A stretch of 64,000 bases of DNA from Coenobita brevimanus (GCA_032717465.1 CM064715.1:33715628-33779627); one strand, 5' to 3'; numbered from the stretch's first letter, positions 11,566-23,558 are shown. A program made the numbers and translations. Notes: a model not told the origin generated them from the letters alone.

Positions 11566-11964
11566 GTGTACCGTTCTTCATAACTACTAAGAATGATGAT
11601 GATAGTAAACCATCTGGTGTGTATGCCATAAACTCTACGACTCGTTCACCTGACCTTGTCTCACATGTATTTTCAGGTGACTTCCATCAGCATAAGGAGC
11701 AGCTAGTGAGTCTTTTGCAAACTTTTCGAGATGTTGTGGCCTTACCCGGAGAACCTCGGGAGGACGGACTTAGTGAAACATCACTTATTAGTGCCAGGAA
11801 CTCAGCCAATTTACATTCCATCATACCAATTACTCCACAGTTTGAGACAACAAACAGACGAGATAGTACAGAACATGTTAGATCAGGACATTATTGAGCA
11901 CTCCGTCAGCCCATGGAATAGCCATAGGAAATGGGAAATACAAACTTCGGAAACAGTTCCATAG
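11566..11964 (+). pseudogene. Ty3/gypsy pol fragment (protease-RT junction)
   Basis: The + strand reads HKEQLVSLLQTFRDVVALP, shifts frame near 11745, and continues GRTDLVKHHLLVPGTQPIYI...QTDEIVQNMLDQDIIEHSVSPWNS. That is the start of the gypsy reverse transcriptase domain: a His-x-Ile/Leu segment, a PI block, an RR-like block, then the GIIexSxSPWxSP motif. The RT catalytic core (YxDD) does not follow; the sequence runs into a J LINE fragment at ~11930. One frameshift and truncation at both ends make it a relic. Its 5' side meets the right inverted-repeat arm at 11565. Gypsy Pol copies element RNA into DNA in cytoplasmic particles. Confidence 0.8.
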
Positions 11965-12300
11965 TTGACGTGTTGCATACGTGGACAGAGGAGGGATGCG
12001 AGTGTACTGTCATAAGGGTAGTGCGAACCCCTCATAATGAAGGAGACCCGTTGCCACTGAAATAGCAGAAGTAAAGACACTGCGATGAAGAAAGAATGGT
12101 TGAGGGAATATCAGTGAAAGGAGCCGAGTTGATGAGATGAAAAGCTTTTGATTCCTTCCTGTTTCATAGGAGCTGTTTGTAGAGAGCATGCCACATTTGC
12201 GAGTTGTACTCAGCATAGGCCTAACTGGGTCTGTAAGTTAAAACAACAGCTGTGTAGGGTAAAGAAAGCACAGGATAGAATTAGAATACTTATAACTAGA
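11930..12300 (-). mobile_element. J LINE 3' fragment (copy F)
   Basis: The + sequence from ~11940 (CAGTTCCATAGTTGACGTGT) through GAGTTGATGAGATGAAAAGC, GCGAGTTGTACTC and GTGTAGGGTAAAGAAAG follows copy A at 13525-13930 block by block, with frequent substitutions. It corresponds to the C-terminal coding end of the jockey-like LINE. The most diverged J copy in the window, so probably old. Confidence 0.7.
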
Positions 12301-12807
12301 ATCTTAAATGTATGTAGTGCATACCGTGCACAACTTTATGTAACCATGGTTACATATATGTACAGTAGTATTATGCTGAACATAAAAATTGTTACTACTA
12401 CTATAGTATATGTATGTACAGCATATTCTATATATATGCAGTCATGTCTGCATATGTATAGTATGTGTTGTACAGTCAAAGACAAAAGTCATGTCGTGGT
12501 TTTGTCCGAAGATTAAATGCAACACTAGAAACATTATGACATCTCTGCCATAGTTACATATTCGTGGTTGGCTAGCCTGACTTCCTCAAGCTTCATATCT
12601 GATGCTGCTGATGGGATGAAAGTATAAATGAACCCAGGAAATTCCGAAGAAGCCTTAACATCGACTCGCGAGAATTACTGAGTCCGAATATCGCAAGAGA
12701 AACGAAATGCTAACGGCTAGGCGATGATCACATGACATTTCATCTTACCCCATACCACAAAACGTCACGCAGACTTACTATACCATGGTATGGAGACGTC
12801 AAGCAAC
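12301..12807. other. No gene recognised
   Basis: AT-rich sequence with a run of TATGTA-like units at 12340-12470. No motif was seen in any frame. Confidence 0.5.
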
Positions 12808-13165
12808 ATGCATCCAACTATCAGGGAGATGAGAGGTGGCATGATCTCCCTTTACTTACGGGAAGGGAATCCTGAACAGACAGCTCAAACATTTGGTATA
12901 AGCATGACCATAGAAAGGCGGATTAGGCGAATTTAGGAGGAAGGCACAATGGAGAACCGTCATCTTTCAGGTCGTCCTCGTGTTACCACACCATTATAAT
13001 ACCAGGAAATAATCACAACGATGGAAGCAGCACCAGCGAGCAGTGCTTACGCCGTAAGAAACAAGCTGCACCTAGAATGACGCACACGAACAGTTGTGTG
13101 TAGACTTCGATTGTCTGGTTTATGTGCTCGAACTCGTCTGTGGATTCAGTTCGCCAGCCACTCTA
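12808..13165 (+). pseudogene. Tc1/mariner-like transposase N-terminal fragment
   Basis: From ATG 12808 the frame reads MHPTIREMRGGMISLYLREG, PEQTAQTFGISMTIERRIRR (a paired-like helix-turn-helix), EEGTMENRHLSGRPRVTT (the GRPR AT-hook-like linker of Tc1 transposases), and later RTRTVVCRLRLSGLCARTRL, the second DNA-binding subdomain. In-frame stops near 12937 and 12997 and a third near 13080 break it. The catalytic domain is absent. This is a different copy from the C-terminal relic at 6875-8840, on the opposite strand. Its role in an active element would be to bind the terminal repeats. Confidence 0.75.
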
Positions 13166-13344
13166 ACAAATCGATTATCTTAATACATTAACTCTGTTCT
13201 CATGTGTTGAATACAATAGTCAATTTTGTTTTACAACACTGTTAAATAAGGTCAGTCCCAGGTCATAATTATCAATTTGATTAGTTAATTTACAGTTAAT
13301 AAAGATGAAGAACTGACTTCGGAAACTTATTCAGCTACATTTTA

Positions 13345-15410
13345 TTCAATTTTTTTTAAGCAAGAAAAAATGAACCAAAGGCCGCAGCCCGCAAACCGTT
13401 CCTTCTACGAAAAAACAAAAACAATACAAATGAGAGCCAAATTCAAGAACCGTTCATATCGAGATGACTAGACACACTGCGTTTGAAAGACTGGAGATCA
13501 TAGATTGCAGGAAATACAGACAGAGACAGTTTCAGAGCTGACCTGTTGCATAAATGAAGGACTGGGAGTAACGGTTAACTCTTGCATTAGAGATTTGGAC
13601 AGAAAAGGGATGAGAGTTTGTTGCTAGACGGGTGCTATGCACCCGTCGTACAGGTGGAGGGATGCAAGCACACAGTTCAGAGGAGCAGTGACCATTAAAG
13701 TAACGATAGAAAAGAGATAAAGTTGCAACAGTGCGGCGTAGAGACAGAGGTTGAAAGGAGCCAGTAAGAGGAGGAGAGTTAATGTGACGAAAAGCCTTTG
13801 ACTCCACCCTATTGAGAAAAGCTGTATGTGGGGAGCTTCCTCACACATGAGAGTTGTACTCTAATCAGGGGCGAATAAAACCTGTGTATAAAGTAAACAA
13901 CTGTGGAAGGGTAAAGAAAGTACAGAGTCGGCTTAGCACACCTAATCTCTTGGAAGCAGATTTTACAAGAGATGCAATATGATCTTTCCAAGATAAGTCC
14001 CGAGTGAATGAAAATCCAAGCATGTTCAAGGATGATGCAGGATTGAGGTGGATATAATTAAACATTAGTGGGCACTCCTGTGGAAGATTTTGTCGGTTTG
14101 ATAGGTGTAAGAACCAAGTCTTTGAAGCATTAAAAACAACTAGATTATTTTTACTGCAGTCAGAAATACGAGCCAAGTCAGACATTAGGTGTGCCATAGC
14201 CTCATCCCTTGTTTGTTGAAGTAACTGCTGAGATGGACGTTACGGGAACTGAATGGAAAGGTGAAGGGTGGAATCATCAGCATACGAGTGGATAGAGTTA
14301 GATGTACGGTTTAATAGGTCATTGATGAATAAAAGGAAGAGAGCTGGTGGTAGGACAGAGCCCTGAGGAACACCACTGTTGACAGATCTAGGAGAAGAAC
14401 GATGGCCGTCTACAACAGCGGCTATAGAACGACCAGAAAGGAAGCTATATATGAAGGCAAGATAGAAGGATAGAAACTGTAAGAGGGCAGTTTGGAATTA
14501 AAGATTTATGCCATGCTCGATCGAAAGCCTTTGAGATGTCAAGTGCAATGGCAAAGCTTTCGCTAAATCCCGAAAGGAAGATGACCAGGAGTCTGAAGGG
14601 TCGCCAGTGGAACGTCCCTAACGGAACCCATACTGACTATCAGAAAGAAGGTTGTGATAGGGAAGATGCTTTAAAATTTCTCTGTTAAGATATGACTCGA
14701 GAACTTTTCAGACGATAGTTGGAGGGTTGGGAATGGTCACCCTTCTTTGGGACTGGCTGAATGAGAGCAAACTTTCAGTAAGAAGGAAAGGTACAAGTTG
14801 ACAGACAAAGGCGAAAGAGTTTACCTAGGCAGGGTGTAAGCACTGAAGCACAGATCTTGAAAACAACAGGAGGGACTCCATCAGGCCCATATGCCTTGTT
14901 AGTATTGAGGCCTGTGAAGTCAGAAAATACATCAGCTGAAGAAATTTTAATGTGAGCCATGAGGAAGTCTGAGGGGGGGAAGTGATGGGGGAACAGCACC
15001 GGAATCGTCTAAGGTGGAATTGGAGGAGAAAGTCTGAGCAAAGAGATCTGCTTTATCAGTAGAAGAAATAGCTACAGAGCCATCAGAACAGAAAAGAGGA
15101 GGGAAGGATGATGAGGTAAAGTTGTTAGAAAGGTTTTTGGCAAGGAGCCAGAAGAAGCGGGAAGAATTTGGGTTGGAGAGTTGAGAGAAATTAGTATGGA
15201 TGAAATTATTTTTAGCAGACCGAAGAACGACCGTAGCACGATTCCGGGCAGAAACATAAACAAGATGTGATTCAGGGATGGGTTGGCTCCAGTACCTTTT
15301 GTAGGCCCTCTCCATGTTGCGGACAGCATTAGAACAAGCATGATTAAACCAAGACTTTCTTGCATTATTCAAAGGATACGAGAAGGGAATGTTTGCTTCC
15401 ATGAACTGTA
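13345..15410 (-). mobile_element. J LINE copy A (jockey-like), no endonuclease
   Basis: The - strand encodes, in broken frames, the linker and RT of a jockey-like LINE: NNARKSWFNHACSNAV (15350), NTNKAYGPDGVPPVVFK (14900), a region of the LDISKAF motif A type (~14530), HSYADDSTLHLS with an intact YADD (14270), and the C-terminal ESKAFRHINSPPLTGSFQPL (13800). The 3' UTR (13345-13530) matches copies B and C (GGAACCAAAGGCC-type block). Several frameshifts. Upstream of 15410 the resemblance to copy B stops, and a piggyBac-type MITE starts at 15486. The naming (jockey-like) is inference from motif style. Confidence 0.85.
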
Positions 15411-15485
15411 ACGTTGTGGACGTGGTAATAGAAAAGGTGAGAAACACTTCATATATACTACACTAAAAGCAGCAGTCAGAACGGC

Positions 15486-16263
15486 TTAACCCGCCCCATC
15501 CCGACGTTTTCTGGGCAGTGGTACGTCCCAGTCCCGACATTTTTGGACCTTTTTTTTTTTTTTTTTTGTTCAAACATCCACTTTTGGTGAGAAACATCGA
15601 AAATTCATAGAGAAATCGCTCACCTGAAGTTTAAAATACTTGATTTAGGTACGAGTACTTCCTTACCTGACTGGGTTTTCTAACAGGCTGGCACCAAAGA
15701 AAACGAGTTCTATGGGAGGGTAACTATTTTATTCTCACATAAACAGTATTTATTTATTTACTTGGTACGAATTTATATGTAGTACAAGAGTATATTGGTT
15801 TTCAAACAGTAATATAGGGATTATAAGCATTGTTTCACTCACTGACTCATCACCATTCATGACCTTTTTCTTCCCACATTACCTGATCATCATTTCTGAC
15901 TGTTTCTTCCTCTAATGCTATGTAAACTTTGTCCTCCACTTTGTCATCGATTGGGGAATCACTCTGACCCTGAATGTCCTTATTGGCCAGGTCACTGGTA
16001 ACAGGTGAATTGCTAAGACAATGGCTTGCAGGGGGGGGGAAAGGTTATGCGGTGTAAGGCATTGTCCCTGCTTGGCATCTTGTAGAGGAATAGAGGATGT
16101 CCCGTGTATACGTGCCAAAAATCACTCGCAAAATCACTAACGAAAATTGAAAATTGTGCAAATTAGGGACCTTGCAATGTTGCCGCGTTAATTCACGTCG
16201 CCGGAACGTGAGTGCACATCATGTGCGGACATTAATTCACGTCGCCGGGACAGCGCGGGTTAA
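15486..16263. mobile_element. piggyBac-type MITE, copy 1
   Basis: The element is framed by TTAA at 15486-15489 and 16260-16263, with termini TTAACCCGCCCCATCCCGAC and (reverse complement) TTAACCCGCGCTGTCCCGGC. It is ~0.78 kb without a transposase. The copy at 46700-47468 is the same sequence in the opposite orientation. The terminus TTAACCCGCCCC is shared with the right end of the piggyBac at 19666-22732, so that family may have moved it (inference). Confidence 0.9.
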
Positions 16264-16439
16264 TATGTAGATTAGTCTCATTTAGTTACGAATTATTGCT
16301 GGCATCCACAGGCCAGTCACCTGGAGCAAATGGCAACTCAAGTCAGTACTACCAATCGTCCATTCAACATAAAGCAGACTGCACCAAAACTATAGTCTTT
16401 CAGCAGATATTTTCACCTATTTTCAGGACACGACTTTTA

Positions 16440-17000
16440 TCTTAGACTGTATATTTACTAAGCAAACCTAACATCTTGGAAGCTCATTTTGCAAGGGATC
16501 TTTCTAGAATAGACTCCGAGAAATGAAATCTTTCTAGGACAGGTCTCGGGGGGGGGGGAAGATATTCAGAAATAAAGGACTGACCGATTTTCTGTTAATC
16601 GTTAAGCGATGTTTCTGTGGAAGATTTTGACGAGCTGAATGAAGCTGGAAGTGATATTTTGATACATGAAAAGCATTTCTTAACCCCAGTCAGAAATGAA
16701 TGCCAAATCGAACATCTGAAGTAACTGCAGTGACTGACGCTGAGAGAAGCAGGTGGAAATGTGGAAAAACAAGTCATTAACATATGAGTCTATAGAGCTA
16801 GATGTGCAGTTCAGATATCTGATGACTAGGGGAAGGAAATTTGTGACCAGACAGGACCCTGAAGAGCGCCATTGTTTATAGTTTTTGAAGAGAAACAGTG
16901 GGTGTCTACAAGAACAATCATTGATCGACCAGAGTGGATGCTTGACATGAAAACTCAGGCAGAAGAATAGAAACAATATGAGGGCCTTTTAGACATCATA
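16440..17000 (-). mobile_element. J LINE fragment (copy E), strongly diverged
   Basis: The frame 16976-16680 (-) aligns by eye with the RT middle of copy B: a Ser/Gly-Arg-Ser block, a region equivalent to NSGVSQGSVLSPTLF, SSIDSYVNDLFFHIST at the motif C site (YADD replaced by YVND), and FSQRQSLQLLQ. DNA at 16470-16530 matches the CCTGGAAGCAGATTTTACAA block of copy B. It is a separate, older copy next to copy B. Confidence 0.65.
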
Positions 17001-18651
17001 GATATGTGCTATACATGGACAAAGACCTTTGAGATGCTATCAATATATTCTGTGCACATAGATAATATTATATGTCGCATGGTTGATTATAAGTAGAAGG
17101 GTCCCTAATCTATATAGGCCTGTGTAAACATGTAGGGACTTAGCTTAGGAATCGGCCATCCGATGTTGGAAGGGCAATGGTGCTGCCAGCACGAATGCTG
17201 TGAAGCGAGTGAGTAATATAGGAAGTTCTTTTTATTTCTAATGGTTTTAAGCTATCGGCCACAAAGTTGGCCATTAAGCGAAAATCATATGTATGTACTA
17301 TTATTTTTATGCTAGGAAGAAGGAACCAAAGGCCACGAGCCCGCAATAACTGTTCCTTCCAAGACAAAAACAAAATACAAGAGAGAGCCAAAGTCATGAT
17401 CCGATCATTTCAAGATGCCTGGACACACTGCATTTGAAAGACTGGAGATCATAGCTAGCAGGAAATACGGACAGAGGGAGACAGTTCCAGAGATGACCTA
17501 TTGCATAAATGAAGGACTGGGAGTAACGGTTAACTCTTGCATTAGAGAGTTGGACAGAAAAGGGATGAGAGTTTGCTGCTAGATGGGTGATATGTGCCCG
17601 TCATAGAGGTGGAGGGATGCAACCAGACAGTTCAGAGGAGTAGTGACCATTGACGTAACGATAGAAAAGAGATAAAGATGCAATAGTACAACGAAGAGAC
17701 AGAGATTGAAGGGAGCCAGTAAGAGGAGGAGAGTTAAAGAGATAAAAAGCCTTTGACTCCACCCTGTTGAAAAGAGCTGTATGTGGGGAGCTTCCCCACA
17801 CATGAGAGTTGTACTCTAATCAGGGGCAGATAAAACTGTAGAGAGTCAACAATTGTGTAGGGGTAAACAAGGAACAGAGTCGGCTCAGCACACCTAATCT
17901 CCTGGAAGCAGATTTTACAAGAGATGTAATATGATCTTTCCAAGAAAAGTCCCGAGTGAATGAAACCCCAAACATGTTCAAGGGTGATGCAGGATTAAGC
18001 TGAATATTATTAAACATTAGTGGGTACACCTGTGGAAGATTTTGTTGGGTTCATAGTGTAAGAACTGAGTCTTTGAAGCATTAAAAACAACATGATTATT
18101 TTTACCCCAGTCAGAGATATGAGCCAAGTCAGACATTAATTGTGCCATAGCCTCATCCATTGTTTGTTGGAAGTAGCTGCTGAGATGGACGTTGCGGGAA
18201 CAGAATGGAAAGGTGAAGGGTGGAATCATCAGGGTACGAGTGGATAGGGTTAGATGTCCAGCTTAGAAGGTCATTGATGAATAAAAGAAAGAGAGTGGGT
18301 GATAGGACAGAGCCCTGAGAAACACCACTGTTGATTGATCTAGGAGAAGAATGAAGGCCGCCTACAGCAGCGGCTATAGAACGACCAGAAAGGAAGCTAT
18401 AGATGAAGGCACAGATAGAAGGATAGAAATCGTAAGAGGGCAGTTTGGAAATTAAAGATTTATGCCAGACTCGATTGAAAGCCTTTGAGATGTCAAGTGC
18501 AGTGCCCAAGCTTTCACCTAAGTCCCGAAAGGAGGATGACCAGGAGTCTGAAAGGTAGGTGAGAAGATCGCCAGTGGAACGTCTCTGAGGGAACCCATAC
18601 TGATGATCAGAAAGAAGGTTGTGATAGGGAAGATGCTTTAATCGTTTTCTA

Positions 18652-19669
18652 TTAACCCCTAATGCTCGGCCATCGACAGCCGACCCCCCCCGGGTGGCGG
18701 CGTTCGATCGCTGTCTGAGTACCTGTAGGAAAATATTAGCCAAAAATCAGAGATTAACCCTAGAACATTATACTTGGTATGGCAGATAGTACTTACATTC
18801 AGCTTTCTCCAAAGACAGGTGTTGAGCCTTCGTGGACTACCCAAGGACTTGTGGAGACTTGCAAAGTTGGGTAACAAAATCTTCACTTTCACACCTCCAG
18901 CAACCCGGTTTCCCTTCTACCACAGCCTCATTCTGTCACAGTAAACTTTATACTACAACGTACAGGTAGTTTGGAATCCGTATTTGTACAATAAGCACTG
19001 AAAATAAGGTTAAAATCAACGAAGCGTATGGCCGACATGCAGCACGGCGGCAGTCTTCCCATCACTCAACAAACATTTCCATTTTCACAGCTAAAAACAC
19101 GTATACTACATTATTTTCAATCATATTACATCCCAAAAGATCACTGCAGCGTGCTTTTTATTCTGCCTTACACCCTTCGCTTTATTCTCGTTCCTGTCGG
19201 CCGCTCGCACTGACTTGGAAGAGCTAGAACTCGCCATAATGTCACTTTGAAAGCCTGCGGTAAACTGATGCTAAAACATGGAGCAAGAGCCGTTGCGAAA
19301 AAAAGCTAGTGTTACAACTGGGGGAAACAAGCGTTTTCCCTATTAGCATAAACTGCTTGTGAGAGGAGAGCGCAGATTTACAGTTCTGAGCAGTCAGAAG
19401 CGCTTTACCATGTATCACAGCCAGGCTGGCCGGGCCGTGAGTGAGGGGAGGGGGGAAAAACGCGATACTTGGCAACACCGGAGGTCAGTAGTACAAAGGT
19501 AAAGTATGCTAATTGTAGCTAAAGGGTGGTGGTACTGATAGACAATGCCAGCTGGAACATCCTTGCCCGCGTTTATTCAAAATTAACTCGAATTGCAAAT
19601 GCGACGCTCCGCCGTTATGTCCTTTTCGGCTAGCATCGCAAACGCGACGCCCTGCGTTTTAGGGGTTAA
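18652..19669. mobile_element. piggyBac-type non-autonomous element (1.0 kb)
   Basis: TTAA at 18652-18655 and 19666-19669 frame 1,018 bp with 11-bp inverted termini TTAACCCCTAA. No transposase frame is present. The interior is unlike the 0.78-kb MITE. The right TTAA is also the left TTAA of the adjacent piggyBac, so the two elements abut with a single shared target. Confidence 0.85.
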
Positions 19670-22600
19670 CCCACTGCGTGCCGGCCACTCCAAGCCCTAA
19701 GTGTCACCCCTGTGACACTAAGGCTAAATGATAGATTTTGATGTGAAAAAAAATGAATATGACCATAAAATAACTCACTGGAGGCTTGAAGTGCGTTTTT
19801 CGTAGTCTCTTCGGCCGCCCGCAGGTGTGAGTGCACGGGGAATCCCCAGCAACGGTGAGACAAAATCCGTTTTCTGTGCAAGATGAACTCAGGTATTCTC
19901 GCCAACGTGACTCAGGGAAGTATAGGAATGGTCTTAACACTTTTCTGTCCACTTCACACCCACAAAAAAAAAATCTTATTATTTCATAAAGAAATCATGT
20001 TTGGGGGGAAAAAATCACTTACTCATGCAACACTATACGTATCACTGTGAATCCATTGTCTTACAGTTACGAGATAATATGCATAACTTGACTTCACAAT
20101 GTACAGCCCTTTCACTTACAGTAAATAATTCACAAAATGCCCTCAGTATACACAGACATTACCAGAGTATTTTCTTTTCATATCACTGTGAATATATCGT
20201 CTAACACTTACGAGAACATACTTAAAACTTTACTCCACAACGTTCAGTCCCTACACTTACGAGAATATATTTACATGTCATCACAGTATGCAGTACTTAC
20301 AACACTTTCTGAGCGTCTTTTTTCGTATTTACAACACTTTTTGAGCGTCTTTTTATCGCTCATCATTACCACACTATTGTTTCTCAATATTTAGCGAGAG
20401 TGTGGTGCTCCTCGTAGCCTGGGTATACGCACAGTCCTACATCACACTCTGCACACATATACCTTGAGTCCTTCTGCTGAGTACGTGGCCTTACAGTGCT
20501 GTTTGCACACACATGACACCTCCACTGTGGATTCTGATGTGTTGCACTTGGAGGGACGATTTTGGGAAAGTGTCTAGAGGTGAGGCGGAGAGGTGTGGCG
20601 GCAGTGTGGCGGTGGCGAGCATCACTTCTATCTTCCCCATAATCCCCCAATATCTCCCGCACCAGCTCATGAATATAGCCCTCGAAGGTCTCTTGGATAC
20701 CAGTGGTATGTGCGTGGAGATAGTGAGTGCTGAGGAGGGGGATGTTGAGCAGATGGAGGAATAATCTTTTATACCACTTCATCGTGGGCCTGGCACAGTT
20801 ATCACTGGAAATCATGGCGTCTGATTGATCCACCTGTCGCATATTCACATTGTACGCCAAGACAGGTTCTGGTTTCCAGACGTGGCGCTGCCCTTCTGCC
20901 CTGTAATCTATACAGTCTGTGCGGTGTTCAAGGGGCCGATGAACAGACGAGAGGAGGAATACTTCGCGGTTGTGGTGCCATGCTGTTGCGAGGATATTAT
21001 GTGCTTTGTAAAAAACAACCTCATTTTTCTGAAGCTTCCTCCCCACCTTCACCATGTGTCGACGGTTGTTCTTTACAGTGCCGCACAGACCAGTTTCATG
21101 CAGGTGAAGGTACCTGGTGAGAAGGGGGCTTGTGTACCAATTATCGAGGTATAAGACGTGCCCACGATGAGGGTATTCTTCGATCATCGTTTTCACCACA
21201 GCCCCTGAGAGTCCCTAACTTCTATCTTCTGTGATGTCCATCTGAACACCTGTGTACAGGACAATGTACTGCACATACCCAGTCTTACAGTCGCACATCA
21301 CGAAGATTTTGAAGTCAAACCTGTGTCCTTTGCTGGGGATATATTGACAAAAAGCAATATTACCTCTCCATAGCACTAGACTCTCGTCTATGACGAGGTC
21401 TCGGTATGGAGAGAAGGAGGTATGGAATTTTTCTTGAAGGTGATCAAAAACCAGATGTCTCCTCCTCATCCTGTCCGTGTTGTTTGCCTTCGCAGGGTCA
21501 AGGGTGTCATAAAAATGAAGGCGGCTCAGGATGTACAGAAAACGATTCCTTCCCATCACCTTACCAAAAAATGGTTTCACCATTGCTGGATCCACAATCC
21601 AATACGAGGGAGGCTTATTTTTTTTCAATATCCCCATCAAAAGCACAAGTGCTAGGAACACATACATTTCACCCAGGATCACGTCAGGTTCAAACAATCG
21701 GCTGTGTCGCGTCTGTGTTGTTCCCCCATGTTCAAATGCAGCAAAGGCGTTGGTCAGGGCCACAATCTTCAAAACAAACTCCACAGGAAAGTAGTTCCTG
21801 AAAAAGTCAAGCCTACTGGAGGTATGGTGAAGTTGAGGGACACTACACCTGGCCTCATTTTCGTGAGCGAACGGGTGAATGTGGGGGACAAAGTCACTAC
21901 CGTCCTCCCATTCCCACCTCGTTTCCTCCTCATCATCATCGCCTCCATGTTCCTCGGGCTGTGGGGAAGCATGGGGAAGTGTGGGGAATGGGGAAAGAGT
22001 TTCACATGAGGTGCTGGTTGTGGGGAAGGTGGGAAGACTTTGTCCTGAGGTGCTGGGCTGAGCTGGGTCACGTGGGGGCAAGGGAGAGCGCGGGCGAGAT
22101 AAGTCACTCTCCCCCAACAATGGAACGTTCCCAAATCTTCCACGCTTCCTCCTCACACTTTCCTCCCCACGGGATGAAATCCTTTGCCTCCCCAACCACC
22201 CCTCAACTGCAGGACTACCTTCCTGCTCACTTTCCTCCTTATCGTCATGATGCGAAAGACAATGACGTGCAGGTGGCCTCCTACCATGGGTTGCCCTAGT
22301 GTAGCTCACATACCTGGATTTTCTAGGTGAGGGAATTTCACCATCGCTACTACTTTCCTCCTCAGGCTGGATGTAGTCCTTATCCTGTGTGTTGTCATCC
22401 TCCAGATCACTTTCTTCAGTGTATGGAACCCTCAGGAGGTCCTGAATCTCCTCATCAGAGAGACCACGGTGAGACATCACTGCACTGTATGACTGACACA
22501 AGCAGAGTGAGGCAGAGCGAGCGTGAGGTGGAAGTGCGTGGGTGTATGGGCCAGGCCGCCTGAGGGCAGATAGAGGAAGGGTTGCCGTACAAGCACACCA

Positions 22601-22732
22601 ATTTTTGTGCACCTAGCTTGAAAATTGCGGTCACAGTGAATTTTTGAAATCGAGACTGTTTTAAAACAGCACTGACACTGAGCGCGATTACGTTAGACCG
22701 TTTTAAAACGGCACTGGCACGGGGCGGGTTAA
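19666..22732 (-). mobile_element. piggyBac element, nearly intact
   Basis: TTAA at 19666-19669 and 22729-22732 frame 3,067 bp. Termini are TTAACCCACTGCGTGCCGG (left) and the reverse complement TTAACCCGCCCCGTGCCAG (right). A transposase gene fills 20384-22477 on the - strand, leaving ~0.7 kb of left and ~0.25 kb of right non-coding sequence. It is the best preserved DNA transposon in the window and is inserted in J LINE copy B next to another piggyBac-type element. Confidence 0.92.
20384..22477 (-). pseudogene. piggyBac transposase, one in-frame stop
   Basis: Start MSHRGLSDEEIQDLL at 22477 (chosen because the paralogue at 3965 starts the same way; the frame is open further upstream from a GTG). 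Order: acidic Ser/Glu-rich N-terminus (~1-220), then the transposase core with LVIDESLVLWRGN (first catalytic Asp), VLYLDNWYTSPLL (second Asp) and NMRQVDQSDAMIS (third Asp), and a C-terminal Cys-rich finger (CHVCANSTVRPRT...YMCAECDVGLCV) that binds the terminal repeats in this family. The only visible lesion is a TAG at 21215-21217 (between TEDRS and GLSGAVV), with the frame unbroken on both sides; total ~697 codons, near the family's usual 550-700. All three Asp are present. Whether the stop is fixed, polymorphic or a sequencing error cannot be told here. Confidence 0.92.
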
Positions 22733-23558
22733 GAATTGACTCAAAAACTTTTGAGACACAGGAGGGACGATAGTTAGAGTGTTGGGAATGGTTACCCTTC
22801 ATTGGGACTGGCTGGATGAGAGCAAACATCCAGCAAGAAGGAAAGGTACAAGCTGATAGACAAAGGCAAAAGAGTTTACCTAGGCAAAGAAAGACAGTTC
22901 TTGAGGACAAAAGGAGGGACTCCATCAGGCCCATATGCCTTGTTAGTATTGAGGCCTGTGATGGCAGAAAATACATCAGCTGAGGAAATTTTAAAGTAAC
23001 CCATGAGGAAGTCAGAGGGGGGAAGTGATGGAGGAACAGCACCGGAATCATCTAAGGTGGAATTGAAGGAGAAAGTCTGAGTGAATAGATCTGCTTTATC
23101 AGTAGAAGAAATATCTACAGAACCATTAGAGTAGAAAAGAGGAGGGAAGGATGATGAGGTAAAGTTGTTAGAAAGGTTTTCAGCAAGATGCCAGAAGGAA
23201 TGGGAAGAATTTGAGTTGGAGAGTTGAGAGCATGTTGTAGGGATGAAATTATTTTTAGAAGAGCGAAGAACAGACTTAGCACGATTCCAGGAAGAAACAT
23301 AAAAAGATGTGATTCAGGGGTGGGTTGGCTTTGGTACCTTTTATAGGCCCTCTCCTTGTTGTGGACAGCATTAGAACAAGCACGATTAAACCAAGGCTTT
23401 CTTGCATTAGTCAAAGGATACGAGAAGGGAGTGCATGCTTCCATGTCCGAGAGAATAACCTCCGTAATGCGCAAGGCACACTCAGATGGCTCTCGGCCAT
23501 GGAAACAATAATCATTCCAGGGAAAATCAAAGAAGTACCGCCTGAGGGCAGTATGTAT

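Larger units (their letters stand above)
10689..11568. repeat. Right arm of long imperfect inverted repeat
   Basis: Reverse complement of 1255-2375 (described there), shorter because it lacks the ~215-bp segment. The outer end at ~11565 abuts the gypsy pol fragment. The inner end is CGACATATGTC-like sequence near 10695. Confidence 0.8.
17305..23540 (-). mobile_element. J LINE copy B, interrupted by two piggyBac-type elements
   Basis: The 5' part lies at 23540-22733 and the 3' part at 18651-17305; the 4.08 kb between is two DNA transposons. Read on the - strand it has the linker (PWNDYCF, ITEVILSDMEA, NARKPWFNRACSNAV), RT motif A (LDISKAFNRVWHKSLISKLP), motif B (NSGVSQGSVLSPTLF), motif C as YPDDST in place of YADD, and the C-terminal SKAFYLFNSPPLTGSLQSL. 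Frameshifts are present. The junction sequences TTTTCTATTAA and TTAAGAATTGACTC restore the uninterrupted sequence seen in copy C at ~49600 (CGTTAAGGATAGACTC). The 5' end runs into an (AT)n tract. Confidence 0.88.

Noticed and set aside
420..11964. Integrated virus
   Set aside because: gag- and pol-like fragments fit a Ty3/gypsy retrotransposon; no envelope or capsid gene of a virus is visible.
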